From the NCBI RefSeq assembly GCF_000827595.2, contig NZ_LN776183.1, positions 62,001 through 126,000 of the forward strand: DNA of 64,000 nt. Direction: 5' to 3'. The notes beneath the pieces were generated by a model. It was not told the origin of the DNA. It made no database searches and saw only the letters and a list, made by a program, of their open reading frames with translations. Of this stretch, positions 48,947 through 58,365 are shown in pieces (position 1 is the first letter of the stretch; each line of letters opens with the position of its first letter). Source of the DNA: Necropsobacter massiliensis. Its GTDB lineage: Bacteria > Pseudomonadota > Gammaproteobacteria > Enterobacterales > Pasteurellaceae. A program made the position numbers and the translations under genes.

Positions 48947-49277
48947 CGATTTCCACTTTCCAATTCGGATCGGCAAGCCGTGCCTCGACAGTGGCGCGGC
49001 TCGGCGGATTGTCTGCATCGACCCATTCGTCCCATGCGCGGTTCATTTGCGCATAATCCGCCATATCCGCCAGAAAAATCTGCGCATTCAAAATATTGCT
49101 TTTATGAGAACCGAGCGAAGATAATAGCGTATCGATTAACGCCAGCACTTCCTGCGTTTGCGCATAAGCATCGGTATCAGTATGCTCGGGCACTTGCCCC
49201 GCTAAATAAGCCACACCGTTATGCACGCTGATTTCTGATAAGCGCCGGTTGGCATAAAAACGTTGAACTTTTGACAT
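48927..49277 (-). CDS. RidA/YjgF-family protein (YoaB subgroup)
   Basis: At 116 residues from the ATG at 49277 (AAGAGA upstream) it is a full RidA-fold protein: VAYLAGQVPEHTD, GSHKSNILNAQIFLADMADYAQMNRAWDEWVD and RATVEARLADPNWKVEI, matching E. coli YoaB. Classic RidA hydrolyses reactive enamines/imines; YoaB-type members lack a defined role. An upstream in-frame ATG (49313) would add 12 residues unlike the family. It overlaps the preceding gene tail to tail by 20 bp. Confidence 0.88.
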   Translation of the reverse strand: MSKVQRFYANRRLSEISVHNGVAYLAGQVPEHTDTDAYAQTQEVLALIDTLLSSLGSHKSNILNAQIFLADMADYAQMNRAWDEWVDADNPPSRATVEARLADPNWKVEIVIQAAV

Positions 49278-49381
49278 TTTTGTTTCTCTTAATAATAAAG
49301 GGTAAATTAACACGGAAAGATTATAGCCGTTTTCATTAAAAACGACTAAAATTCTTTTATTTTTAACCGCACTTATACAAG

Positions 49382-50095
49382 ATGAAGTTATTAATTTCCA
49401 ATCAGCATGGCGCCATTGTCATGGCACTGTTGCCGTTTTTATACGGTATGTTTTCATCGCATCCGATTTGGCAGCATATTTTTTTGCTGGCGGGCTGGTT
49501 TGCGTTATATCTGATGACATATCCGTTCCTGAATTTATTTAAGGGACGTAATTTAGCCTTTTATGCCAAATGGAGCGGTATTTATGCGGGCGCCGCGCTG
49601 ATTTTGGCGCTGCCCGCTTTATATTATAATTGGCGTATTCTGTATTTTCTGGGCGCAATGTTGCCTTTCGTCCTGATTAATATTTATTTTGTTAAACAAA
49701 AAAACGAGCGCGCATTTGTTAATGATGTGGCGGGCATTATTATTTTTGCGCTGGCTGGAATGGGCGCGTATTATTTTTCGGAACGTGCATTTGACGCAAC
49801 TATCTGGCTGGTGGCGCTGTATCCGACGCTGTTGTTTTTCGGCACCACGTTGTATGTCAAGTCCGTTATGCGCGAACGTAAGAATCCGCGCTATCTGCAA
49901 GTATCGATTCTGTTTCATTTGCTGTGTGTGCTCGGGTTTATCGTGGTAGGGCAATATGCTTTGGCGCTGGCGTTTGTACCGCCGTTTATGCGTGCGGTTG
50001 CGCTGCCGAAAGTCAAATTGTCGGTGAAGCAGATTGGGTTAATTGAAATGGTGATATCCTTGTGGTTTTTAGTGATATTACTGTTTGCAACTTAA
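49382..50095 (+). CDS. YwiC-like integral membrane protein
   Basis: The 237-residue protein consists of about seven to eight hydrophobic helices and starts with SNQHGAIVMALLPFLYG, the characteristic start of the YwiC-like family, whose function is unknown. A USS (about 49365) lies 10-odd bases before the ATG. It is followed 12 bases later by the Sel1-repeat protein, so the two may be co-expressed. Confidence 0.8.
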   Translation: MKLLISNQHGAIVMALLPFLYGMFSSHPIWQHIFLLAGWFALYLMTYPFLNLFKGRNLAFYAKWSGIYAGAALILALPALYYNWRILYFLGAMLPFVLINIYFVKQKNERAFVNDVAGIIIFALAGMGAYYFSERAFDATIWLVALYPTLLFFGTTLYVKSVMRERKNPRYLQVSILFHLLCVLGFIVVGQYALALAFVPPFMRAVALPKVKLSVKQIGLIEMVISLWFLVILLFAT

Positions 50096-50107
50096 TGTAG
50101 AGAAATT

Positions 50108-50836
50108 ATGAAGTTATATCGATGGTTATTATTGCTGCTTGCCGTGATCGGCGTTTATGCGCACGCACAGCAGTCGGCGGATTATCAGGAAGCTCTTGCC
50201 GAGACGGCTGATATGTCGTCAACGGAAAGTTTTACCGATCAGCAGCGGCGGAGTATGGCGCAGCTGGCGGCGAACTGCGGCGACTGGCCGAAAGTGTTTG
50301 AACTGATTTATCCGCTGGCAGAAAGAGGCGATGCCAACGCACAGGCCAATTTGGGCATTTTATATGTGCAGGGCAAAGGTGTGGCGCAGGATGCGGAAAA
50401 AGCCTATTGGTGGTTTAGTGAAGCGGCGGAGCAGGGCAATATTAAAGGCATTAATTATCTGGCGTTTTTGTATCTGGACGGATTTGGCATACAAAAGAAT
50501 ATTGCGCATGGCATTAAACTGTTAAAGAAAACCGCACAGGCGGGCAATCAGACTGCAATGTTTATTCTCGGCGTATTGTATTACCGTGATTTACAGGATT
50601 TTAAAAACGCGTTTATCTGGTTTGAAAAAGCCGCCAACACCGATCATAATGAATCCAAATTTCGCCTCGCTACCATGTATGAAGAAGGCAAAGGCATTAA
50701 AAAGAATGAACAAAAAGCGATTTATTGGTATCGCGAAACCTTAAAACATCCCGATCAATTCGCTGAACAGGCACAACAACGCCTGAATGCGTTGAAATCT
50801 CACGATATTAATCCGACCAATATGGACAACAAATAA
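50108..50836 (+). CDS. Periplasmic Sel1-repeat protein
   Basis: A signal peptide (MKLYRWLLLLLAVIGVYAHA) is followed by about four Sel1/TPR-like repeats: ANLGILYVQGKGVAQDAEKA, YLAFLYLDGFGIQKNIAHGI, LGVLYYRDLQDFKNA and LATMYEEGKGIKKNEQKA. Such repeats form protein-binding scaffolds. The partner is unknown; the upstream YwiC-like gene is the nearest candidate. Confidence 0.85.
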   Translation: MKLYRWLLLLLAVIGVYAHAQQSADYQEALAETADMSSTESFTDQQRRSMAQLAANCGDWPKVFELIYPLAERGDANAQANLGILYVQGKGVAQDAEKAYWWFSEAAEQGNIKGINYLAFLYLDGFGIQKNIAHGIKLLKKTAQAGNQTAMFILGVLYYRDLQDFKNAFIWFEKAANTDHNESKFRLATMYEEGKGIKKNEQKAIYWYRETLKHPDQFAEQAQQRLNALKSHDINPTNMDNK

Positions 50837-50849
50837 AAACGGGAAAGAT

Positions 50850-50880
50850 AATCAGGCGGACAATCACAGTCCGCCTGATT
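50850..50880. terminator. Hairpin between the Sel1 gene and parC
   Basis: An 11-bp perfect stem aatcaggcgga/tccgcctgatt with a 9-base loop ends 2 bases before the parC stop codon. It can serve both convergent transcripts; the U-tracts are poor. Confidence 0.65.
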
Positions 50881-50881
50881 G

Positions 50882-53137
50882 TCACTGTGGATTTTCCGGT
50901 TCGATCACCTCAATTCTGGCATCACTGTGCAGACCGCGTGGCAGGGCGGAACCTTTGCGCCCGCGTTCGGCTCGGAATTTCTGCCAGTCTGCCGGTTTTA
51001 AGGTGATTTTGCGTTTGCCAGCGTGGAATACCAGATTGGCGTTTTCACTGATAAGGAGCAATCGAACCAGCAATTCGGTTCGGTTTTTCGCATTTGCCGC
51101 CGGAATGGAGATGATTTTGTTTCCTTTTCCTTTTGATAATTCCGGCAAATCCGCCACCGGGAAAATCAGCATACGCCCCGCCGATGTCAGCGCCACTAAA
51201 AGTGCGGTCGGATTTGTCAGGGTTAATGGCGCGAGCACCTTGGCGTTGGTCGGCAGTGAGATTAAGGCTTTGCCCGCTTTGTTGCGCGCGATTAAATCTT
51301 CAAATTTACAGATAAAACCGTAACCTGCATCGGATGCCATGAGCAAAGGCTGTGCGTCATTTTCCATTAATACCTGTTCTACCGTCGCACCGACCGGCAA
51401 CGACAGTTTACCGGTCAACGGTTCGCCCTGTGAGCGGGCAGAGGGCAGCGAAAGTGGGTCGAGAGCGTAGCTACGCCCGCTGCTGTCGATAAAGACCGCC
51501 GGTTGGTTAGTTTTGCCGTAAGCGTGTGCCAGATAGCTGTCGCCCGCTTTATAGTTCAGTCCGCGCACATCAATGTCATGTCCTTTGGCACAACGCACCC
51601 AACCCATTTCCGACAGAATCACCGTGACCGGTTCGGTCGGCAGCATTTCGTTTTCGGCAATGGCTTTGGCTTCGCCACGTTCGACCAACGGTGAGCGGCG
51701 CGGGCTGGCAAAGGTTTGCGCATCCTGTTGGATTTCTTTTTTAATTAATGTGTTCAAACGACGCGCGGAATCCAGAATCGCCTGTAGATTTTGGCGTTCC
51801 TGCTCCAGTTTATCCTGTTCTGCCTGTAGTGCATGTTCTTCCAGTTTTGCCAGCTGGCGCAGACGCAGGTTTAAAATCGCTTCCGCCTGCTCATCGCTCA
51901 AATTAAAACGCTGCATCAGCACCGGCTTCGGTTTGTCTTCATTGCGGATAATCGCAATCACTTCATCAATATTCAGAAATGCAATCATTAACCCTTGTAG
52001 AATATGCAGTCGCGCCAGCACTTTATCCAAACGATGGCGCAGGCGACGGGTCACGGTGGTGCGGCGGAAACTCAGCCATTCGCTTAGAATCTGTTGCAGA
52101 TTTTTTACCGCCGGTTTGTTATCTAGACCGATCATATTCATATTGACGCGATAACTTTTTTCCAGATCCGTCGTCGCGAATAAATGCGCCATCAGCGCTT
52201 CGCTGTCCACGCGATTGGAACGCGGTACAATCACGATGCGCACCGGATTTTCGTGATCCGCCTCATCGCGAATATCTTCTACCATTGGCAGTTTTTTGGC
52301 TGTCATTTGATCGGCAATCTGGGTGATGACTTTGGACGGCGAAGATTGATGCGGCAATGCGCTGATAATAATTTCACCGTCTTCTTTTTTCCACACCGCA
52401 CGCATTTTGATCGAACCGCGCCCCTGCTGATAAATTTTCCGAATTTCATCTTTCGACGAGATAATCTCCGCGTCGGTCGGATAATCGGGACCTTGCAGAA
52501 CAGTCATCAGCTGGTCAAGATCGGCTTGCGGATTATCCAGTAGCATCACGGCGGCGGCGGCAACTTCATTAATATTGTGCGGCGGAATATCTGTCGCCAT
52601 ACCGACGGCAATGCCGGTCGTACCGTTTAATAGAATGTGTGGCAGGCGTGCCGGCAGATATTGCGGTTCTTCCAGCGTACCGTCGAAATTCGGCTGATAA
52701 TTAACTGTGCCTTGTCCCAGTTCGGCAAGCAGCAGGTCGGCAATGCCGGCCAGACGAGATTCCGTATAACGCATTGCAGCAAAGGATTTCGGATCATCCG
52801 GCGCGCCCCAGTTGCCTTGCCCGTCCACTAACGGGTAGCGATAGGAAAAAGGTTGCGCCATTAACACCATGGCTTCATAACAGGCGCTGTCGCCGTGCGG
52901 ATGAAATTTACCCAATACATCGCCGACGGTACGCGCCGATTTTTTATATTTTGCCGTGGCGTTCAGACCGAGTTCGGACATGGCATAAATAATGCGACGC
53001 TGAACGGGTTTTAGCCCGTCGCCGATAAACGGCAGCGCACGATCCATAATTACATACATGGAATAATTGAGATAAGCGCTTTCGGTAAAATGGCGGATCG
53101 GCATTTGCTCGACGCCTTCATAATTCATTTCTGGCAT
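50882..53137 (-). CDS. parC: DNA topoisomerase IV subunit A
   Basis: ParC is the cleaving subunit of topoisomerase IV, which unlinks daughter chromosomes. The 751 residues include the catalytic Tyr124 ([10 protein letters not shown]) and the quinolone-region [10 protein letters not shown], with Ser84 and Glu88 corresponding to the susceptible E. coli Ser80 and Glu84. A C-terminal partial pinwheel follows. It lies downstream of parE, with a nitrite reductase gene in between; a 60-base gap containing a USS (53171-53179) separates it from that gene. Confidence 0.97.
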   Translation of the reverse strand: MPEMNYEGVEQMPIRHFTESAYLNYSMYVIMDRALPFIGDGLKPVQRRIIYAMSELGLNATAKYKKSARTVGDVLGKFHPHGDSACYEAMVLMAQPFSYRYPLVDGQGNWGAPDDPKSFAAMRYTESRLAGIADLLLAELGQGTVNYQPNFDGTLEEPQYLPARLPHILLNGTTGIAVGMATDIPPHNINEVAAAAVMLLDNPQADLDQLMTVLQGPDYPTDAEIISSKDEIRKIYQQGRGSIKMRAVWKKEDGEIIISALPHQSSPSKVITQIADQMTAKKLPMVEDIRDEADHENPVRIVIVPRSNRVDSEALMAHLFATTDLEKSYRVNMNMIGLDNKPAVKNLQQILSEWLSFRRTTVTRRLRHRLDKVLARLHILQGLMIAFLNIDEVIAIIRNEDKPKPVLMQRFNLSDEQAEAILNLRLRQLAKLEEHALQAEQDKLEQERQNLQAILDSARRLNTLIKKEIQQDAQTFASPRRSPLVERGEAKAIAENEMLPTEPVTVILSEMGWVRCAKGHDIDVRGLNYKAGDSYLAHAYGKTNQPAVFIDSSGRSYALDPLSLPSARSQGEPLTGKLSLPVGATVEQVLMENDAQPLLMASDAGYGFICKFEDLIARNKAGKALISLPTNAKVLAPLTLTNPTALLVALTSAGRMLIFPVADLPELSKGKGNKIISIPAANAKNRTELLVRLLLISENANLVFHAGKRKITLKPADWQKFRAERGRKGSALPRGLHSDARIEVIEPENPQ

Positions 53138-53197
53138 AAAATTTGTTTCTGTGTAGTGTGATGACCGAAAAAGTGCGGTCGTTTTTTTCGTTATTTT

Positions 53198-54295
53198 TTA
53201 ATGTTGGAATCCGCTGTCGGTATCGGCGTCAGGATTGCGTTTTTCATAAATTTCGTCTTTGATTTTTCCGCTGAAAATCGTCGGATTGTCCTCTCCTTCG
53301 ATGATTAAGGTGCCGCGCGCGCCTTTGTCAGCGCGGAAAATCGAATGATCAATAAAGGTGTAGCGACCGGGCACCGGAATACTGACTTCCGCGATGGTCG
53401 CGCCGCCCGGCGGTATCAGCGTGGTTTGCACATGCTGATTGCGCAGAGAACCACCTTCCACATAAACGTTGTCGAAAGCTTTGCCGACTAAATGGAACGC
53501 GGAAGCCTTGTTCGGTCCGGCATTACCCACATAAAAGCGGATTTTTTCGCCGGTTTTGGCTTTCAGCGCCTGCTCTTCCGTCATGGCGCCGTAATGCCCG
53601 TTGAACACCACGTAATCAGGCAATTCATAGCCGGCTTTTTCTGGGCTGAATACTTGTAAACCTTTTTCACCGAAACTGCCGCGGGTATAAAATTCGTTTT
53701 GCACAATATAAAATTCTTTGTCTGCCGGCGCCAGTCCTTGTTTCGGTTCCACCAACATTAAGCCAAACATGCCTTTGCCGATATGAATACCGGCGCCGGG
53801 CATGGCGGCGCAGTGGTACAGATACAGACCGGGCGAGAGTACCTGAAAACGGTAAATGCTGCTATGCCCCGGTGCGGTATCACTGACCAGCGCCGTTCCT
53901 TCCGGCGCGGCGGCGGAATGGAAGTCAAGGCTGTGCGACAGTTTGGAGTTGACCGGGTTGGATAAGTGAACTTCGACCGTATCGCCTTCACGCACTCGAA
54001 TAAAGGGGGCCGGGGTAGTGCCGTTAAAGGTCCAGTATTTGAACTGCACCGCCGGCATGATTTCCATGATTTTTTCTAACGCTTCCAGCCTGACCACCAC
54101 TCTTGCTGGCGTGGTGCGATTGAGCGGTTTAGGCACATTCGGTGCCGCAGTCAGCTCCGCTTCGATAACGGGCAGCTCGGAAACTGCCGAATTTTCCACC
54201 GCACTTTTTGCCGGGGTTTCAGGTACAACTGCTTGAGCAGGTGCGGTAATGGCTAAAACGCTGCCGATAATGAAGGATAACAAGGTTTTTCGCAT
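53198..54295 (-). CDS. nirK: Copper-containing nitrite reductase (NirK/AniA type)
   Basis: NirK reduces nitrite to nitric oxide in the periplasm. The 365 residues start with a Sec signal (MRKTLLSFIIGSVLAITAPAQA) without a lipobox, so it is soluble, unlike neisserial AniA. Two cupredoxin domains carry type 1 copper ligands His121, Cys162, His171 and Met176, type 2 ligands His126, His161 and His317, and catalytic Asp124 and His268. The Cys-His loop has 8 residues (AAMPGAGI). A Ala/Val/Glu/Pro-rich linker after the signal includes a USS-encoded KSAVENS (54197-54205). It lies 16 bp after parE and 60 bp before parC, an odd place for a respiratory gene. Confidence 0.95.
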   Translation of the reverse strand: MRKTLLSFIIGSVLAITAPAQAVVPETPAKSAVENSAVSELPVIEAELTAAPNVPKPLNRTTPARVVVRLEALEKIMEIMPAVQFKYWTFNGTTPAPFIRVREGDTVEVHLSNPVNSKLSHSLDFHSAAAPEGTALVSDTAPGHSSIYRFQVLSPGLYLYHCAAMPGAGIHIGKGMFGLMLVEPKQGLAPADKEFYIVQNEFYTRGSFGEKGLQVFSPEKAGYELPDYVVFNGHYGAMTEEQALKAKTGEKIRFYVGNAGPNKASAFHLVGKAFDNVYVEGGSLRNQHVQTTLIPPGGATIAEVSIPVPGRYTFIDHSIFRADKGARGTLIIEGEDNPTIFSGKIKDEIYEKRNPDADTDSGFQH

Positions 54296-54311
54296 GTTTC
54301 GTTTTCTCCGT

Positions 54312-56210
54312 TTAAACGGTTAAGTCCACCTGATCGCCTTTGCTTTGCAGCCAATTTTTGCGATCTTCCGCGCGTTTTTTCGCCAGCAGCATATCCATTA
54401 ACTCTAAGGTTTCCGTGGCGGTTTGAGTGTCCTGCTCAAAGGTCAGTTGCACCAGACGGCGGGTATTCGGATCCATCGTAGTTTCGCGCAGCTGGTTGGG
54501 ATTCATTTCTCCTAGCCCTTTGAAGCGTTGCACATTGAGCTTGCCTTTTTTATTTTTCAGGCGATCCAAAATGCCTTCTTTTTCCCCCTCGTCCAGCGCA
54601 TAAAACACGTCGTTGCCTAAATCAATGCGGTACAGCGGCGGCATTGCCACATGCACATGCCCTTCGCGCACCAGTTTTGGGAAATGGCGTAAAAACAGCG
54701 CACACAACAAGGTGGCGATATGCAGCCCGTCGGAGTCCGCATCGGCAAGGATACAGACCTTACCGTAGCGCAACTGAGACAGATCGTCGCTGTCGGGATC
54801 AATGCCGAGGGCGACGGCAATATCATGCACTTCCTGCGATCCCAACACTTGATCCGCTGAGACTTCCCAAGTATTCAGGATTTTACCGCGTAACGGCAAA
54901 ATCGCCTGATATTCGCGATCGCGCGCCTGTTTTGCTGAACCGCCAGCGGAATCACCTTCCACCAGAAACAGTTCCGTGCGAGCGGAATCCTGTTGGCTGC
55001 AATCCGCCAGTTTACCCGGTAATGCTGGACCGCTGACCAGCTTTTTGCGCACCACTTTTTTGGCCGCGCGCAAACGCCGTTCGGCGGAGCTTATCGCCAG
55101 TTTCGCCAGTTCTTCCGCCTCCTGCACATTCTGATTCAGCCATAAGCTGAACGCATCTTTTACTACGCCGCCGACAAAGACCGCACTTTGGCGCGATGAC
55201 AGGCGTTCTTTGGTTTGACCGGCAAATTGCGGGTCTTGCATTTTGATTGACAGCACATAAGCGCAGCGTTCCCAAATATCGTCGGCAGTCAGTTTTACGC
55301 CGCGCGGCAACAGGTTACGGAATTCGCAAAACTCGCGCATAGCGTCCAGCAATCCTTGGCGCAGACCGTTGACATGAGTGCCGCCCTGAATGGTTGGAAT
55401 TAGGTTGACATAGCTTTCGCCGAGTAATTCTCCGCCCTCCGGCAGCCAGAGTAATGCCCAGCTGGCGGTTTCTTTGTCAGTTTTGAAATCGCCGACGAAA
55501 GGCGTGGCGGGGAGTGTTACGCTGCCTTGTACTGCTTCTTGCAGATAATCCGATAAGCCGTCTTGATACAGCCAGCTCTCTTCGGTGTTATTGATTTTGT
55601 CGATAAATTTGATTTCCAGCCCCGAACACAGCACTGCTTTGGCGCGCAGTAAATGGCGTAAACGCGTGACGGAAAAATTGCTGCTGTCGAAATATTTCGG
55701 ATTCGGTTTGAAATGCACCGCAGTGCCCGTATTGCGCCGACCGCAGGTGCCGATCACTTCCAGCTCTTCAGTTTTCATGCCATTTTCAAAGGCGATTTTA
55801 TAAATCTGTCCGTTACGTTTAATAGTGACGGCTACCCGATCGGACAGGGCGTTGACAACGGAAATCCCGACCCCGTGCAAGCCGCCGGAAAATTCATAAT
55901 TTTTATTGGAAAATTTCCCGCCGGCGTGCAATTTGGTCATAATCACTTCCACGCCGGACACATTTTCTGTCGGGTGAATATCTACCGGCATGCCACGCCC
56001 GTTATCAATCACTTCCAGCGACTGATCTTTGTGTAAAATCACCTCAATTTTGTTGGCGTAGCCCGCCAGCGCTTCATCCACGCTGTTATCTATGACTTCT
56101 TGGGCAAGGTGATTGGGGCGGCTGGTGTCGGTGTACATACCGGGGCGCAGTTGGACTGGTTCCAGATCTTTTAACACCGTGATTTCATTTGCGGAGTAAT
56201 TGTTTGTCAT
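54312..56210 (-). CDS. parE: DNA topoisomerase IV subunit B
   Basis: ParE is the ATPase subunit of topoisomerase IV. The 632 residues show the GHKL ATP site (EVIDNSVDEALAG, DNGRGMPVDIHP, GGLHGVGISVVNAL), the Toprim motifs LVEGDSAGGSA and DADSDGLHI, and the C-terminal RFKGLGEMNPNQL. It is the first gene of parE-nirK-parC. A USS lies inside (about 55182). Confidence 0.97.
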   Translation of the reverse strand: MTNNYSANEITVLKDLEPVQLRPGMYTDTSRPNHLAQEVIDNSVDEALAGYANKIEVILHKDQSLEVIDNGRGMPVDIHPTENVSGVEVIMTKLHAGGKFSNKNYEFSGGLHGVGISVVNALSDRVAVTIKRNGQIYKIAFENGMKTEELEVIGTCGRRNTGTAVHFKPNPKYFDSSNFSVTRLRHLLRAKAVLCSGLEIKFIDKINNTEESWLYQDGLSDYLQEAVQGSVTLPATPFVGDFKTDKETASWALLWLPEGGELLGESYVNLIPTIQGGTHVNGLRQGLLDAMREFCEFRNLLPRGVKLTADDIWERCAYVLSIKMQDPQFAGQTKERLSSRQSAVFVGGVVKDAFSLWLNQNVQEAEELAKLAISSAERRLRAAKKVVRKKLVSGPALPGKLADCSQQDSARTELFLVEGDSAGGSAKQARDREYQAILPLRGKILNTWEVSADQVLGSQEVHDIAVALGIDPDSDDLSQLRYGKVCILADADSDGLHIATLLCALFLRHFPKLVREGHVHVAMPPLYRIDLGNDVFYALDEGEKEGILDRLKNKKGKLNVQRFKGLGEMNPNQLRETTMDPNTRRLVQLTFEQDTQTATETLELMDMLLAKKRAEDRKNWLQSKGDQVDLTV

Positions 56211-56403
56211 GTTGTTTTCTGTGCTTTAACATCAAATTTGCAGGGGATTCTAACAAAAAAACGCATGGCTTGCACCTAACAAAAAAGCGTGCATCAGCCC
56301 GTCGCCCGCTGTGCACAATCAATGTGCGGCGGGTGGTTTGGGCGCTCATGTGCGATCAGACGGGCGGCACCGACATGTTGTTCAGTGCCCGTTAAAAGTG
56401 CGG
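56211..56403 (-). promoter_or_regulatory. parE leader region with a GC-rich stem-loop and a repeated T-run motif
   Basis: A stem-loop CCCGC-GCACA / TGTGC-GCGGG (56305-56333) lies in the middle. On the minus strand two related segments follow, ACGC-T6-GTTAG and TGCG-T7-GTTAG, the second giving a -10-like TAGAAT about 40 bases before the parE ATG. The hairpin plus T-run could end the argA transcript and the second T-run lies in the parE promoter. A USS overlaps the argA stop (56396-56404). Confidence 0.4.
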
Positions 56404-57720
56404 TTATTTTTCGGCGAGATTCTGAATTAAGATCTTGGAACGGCGCTGATAATTATAATTTTCCCGTTTGTATTTAGGTAAATCTTCCACGCCGGCGAGT
56501 CGGAATCCGCGTTCCTGAAACCAGTGTACCGTGCGGGTCGTCAGCACAAATAACTTGTCGATCCCGGCTTCCCGCGCGCGTTTTTGAATAGCTTCCAATA
56601 ACGTATCGCCGCGTGAGGAATTACGGTAATCGGGATGCACCGCAACGCAGGCCATTTCCGCCATGTTTTCTTGCGCATAGAGATTGAGTGCCGCGCAGGC
56701 GATAATCACGCCGTCACGATCAATAATGGTGTAATTGGCAATATCCATTTCCAATTGTTCGCGCGAGCGTTTCACCAAAATACCCAGTTGTTCAAGCGGA
56801 TGAATCAGCTCCAGCAGCCCCGGAATATCTGCCACGGTGGCAATGCGAATCTGTTCGGAGCTTTCCATGGAAAGCTGCGTTCCCACCCCATCGCGGGTGA
56901 ATAATTCCTGTAGTAAGGAACCGTCTTCTTCATAGCTGAGCAGGTGCGAACGTTTTACTCCGGCGCGGCAGACATCAATTGCAGCCTGTAGGAAACGCGC
57001 TTGCGAACTGTGATAGCGATTTGCTTCAATCAGCGCTTGCAAATGCGCGGCGGCATCTTGCGGCAGCAGATCTGAAATCGGCATTTGTTTATCATCCAAA
57101 ATCCCTTGAGTGGAAGAAAAGCCGATCAGTTTCTCCGCCTTCAGTTTAATCGCCACTTGCGTCGCGATTTCCTCAAACGGCAGATTGAAGGTTTCACCGG
57201 TAACTGAGGGCGCAATCGGACCTAATAGCACAATCGCCTCCCGTTCCAGCTGTTGTTTGATGTTTTCCGTATCAATACGGCGGATCTTGCCGCTCAGCAT
57301 ATAATCGACACCGTCGTCCACGCCGATAGGTTGCGCCAGAATAAAGTTGCTGCTGACCACATTGATCACCGGCGAATGAGGTAGCCGCAGTGACAAACGA
57401 GCGGAAATATCATAATGCAGTTTGCCAACCGCTTGTTTAACCAGCTCAAGGGTGCGCGGGTCGGTGATGCGGATATTTTTGTGATAAACGGATTGGATAT
57501 GATGCTGCTCAAGCAGTTGATTGATCTGACAACGCGCGCCAAACACAATCACCAGCTTAATGCCGAGGCTGTGCAATAGACTGATATCGCTGATAATATT
57601 GACAAAATTAGGACTGGCGACGGTGTCCCCGTCCAGCATAATAACAAAGGTTTTGCCCCGATGCATATTGACATAAGGCGTGGATTGTCTGAACCATTGA
57701 ACTAATTCTGTGCTGCGCAT
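56404..57720 (-). CDS. argA: N-acetylglutamate synthase
   Basis: ArgA acetylates glutamate with acetyl-CoA, the first step of arginine synthesis. The 438 residues combine an N-terminal amino-acid-kinase-like regulatory domain ([32 protein letters not shown]), the site of arginine feedback, with a C-terminal GNAT acetyltransferase domain ([38 protein letters not shown]). The TAA stop shares its last A with a USS. It lies upstream of parE on the same strand. Confidence 0.95.
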   Translation of the reverse strand: MRSTELVQWFRQSTPYVNMHRGKTFVIMLDGDTVASPNFVNIISDISLLHSLGIKLVIVFGARCQINQLLEQHHIQSVYHKNIRITDPRTLELVKQAVGKLHYDISARLSLRLPHSPVINVVSSNFILAQPIGVDDGVDYMLSGKIRRIDTENIKQQLEREAIVLLGPIAPSVTGETFNLPFEEIATQVAIKLKAEKLIGFSSTQGILDDKQMPISDLLPQDAAAHLQALIEANRYHSSQARFLQAAIDVCRAGVKRSHLLSYEEDGSLLQELFTRDGVGTQLSMESSEQIRIATVADIPGLLELIHPLEQLGILVKRSREQLEMDIANYTIIDRDGVIIACAALNLYAQENMAEMACVAVHPDYRNSSRGDTLLEAIQKRAREAGIDKLFVLTTRTVHWFQERGFRLAGVEDLPKYKRENYNYQRRSKILIQNLAEK

Positions 57721-57803
57721 AACCCTTCCTATATATAATTATTCATTTTTATTGAATTTATATTCGTTCAGGTAAATATGCAAGCAAAATTTTCTTCCAT
57801 ATG

Positions 57804-57831
57804 AAAGTGCGGTGAATTTTCACCGCACTTT
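57804..57831. terminator. Perfect USS dyad acting as grxA terminator
   Basis: Two head-to-head USS form a 13-bp perfect stem, aaagtgcggtgaa (57804-57816) with ttcaccgcacttt (57819-57831), 20 bases past the grxA stop. USS dyads are well-known terminator forms in this family. Confidence 0.8.
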
Positions 57832-57851
57832 ATTAGGCTTCAGCGCATTGT

Positions 57852-58115
57852 TTATGCCACAACGTTAAACTGCGCTTTCATTAAGGCTTCAAAATCCGTA
57901 CAACCGCCGATTGGTTTTTCATCAATAAAAATCTGCGGCACCGTTTCCACCGGTTTACCCACGGACGCGGATAAATCCGCTTTACTGATACCTTCTGCGA
58001 TAATATCCACGTAACGGTAATCGAAATCTTCCAGCGTATTTTTTAATTTTTCCGCCAAATTTTTGGCTCGAACACAATAAGGGCAGCCCGGACGCCCGAA
58101 AATAACCACGAACAT
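57852..58115 (-). CDS. grxA: Glutaredoxin 1
   Basis: Grx1 passes electrons from glutathione to ribonucleotide reductase and other disulfides. The 87 residues have the dithiol active site CPYC (residues 11-14), the cis-Pro TVPQIFIDE and the glutathione-site GGCTDFEAL. The ATG has AAGGAAA upstream. It has its own USS-dyad terminator. It marks the end of the GC-richer core before the AT-rich catabolic island. Confidence 0.96.
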   Translation of the reverse strand: MFVVIFGRPGCPYCVRAKNLAEKLKNTLEDFDYRYVDIIAEGISKADLSASVGKPVETVPQIFIDEKPIGGCTDFEALMKAQFNVVA

Positions 58116-58235
58116 AATTCATTTCCTTTTAGTGATAAAAAAATCCCAACAATTCTACCCGATTAACGGAAAAAGAATAAAGCGTTTTTCTGCATTGTTG
58201 CGATTGGTGTAATATATGAGAACGGAAAATCACTG

Positions 58236-58334
58236 ATGGAAATTAATTATGACGGTGCAAATGAACTTAACTTAGAATTATCTCAAACGATATTAATGTC
58301 ATTCGTCGGAAATTTTAAATCAATCAAGCTATGA
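58236..58334 (+). CDS. Possible 32-residue peptide of unknown function (doubtful)
   Basis: An ATG frame reads MEINYDGANELNLELSQTIL and on to 32 residues. The composition looks protein-like, but there is only a weak GGAA upstream, no recognised family, and the region between grxA and pflC is otherwise empty. It may be a fragment of a lost gene at the edge of the island. Confidence 0.15.
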   Translation: MEINYDGANELNLELSQTILMSFVGNFKSIKL

Positions 58335-58365
58335 TAGCGCTATATTGGCTTAGTCTATTATATCG

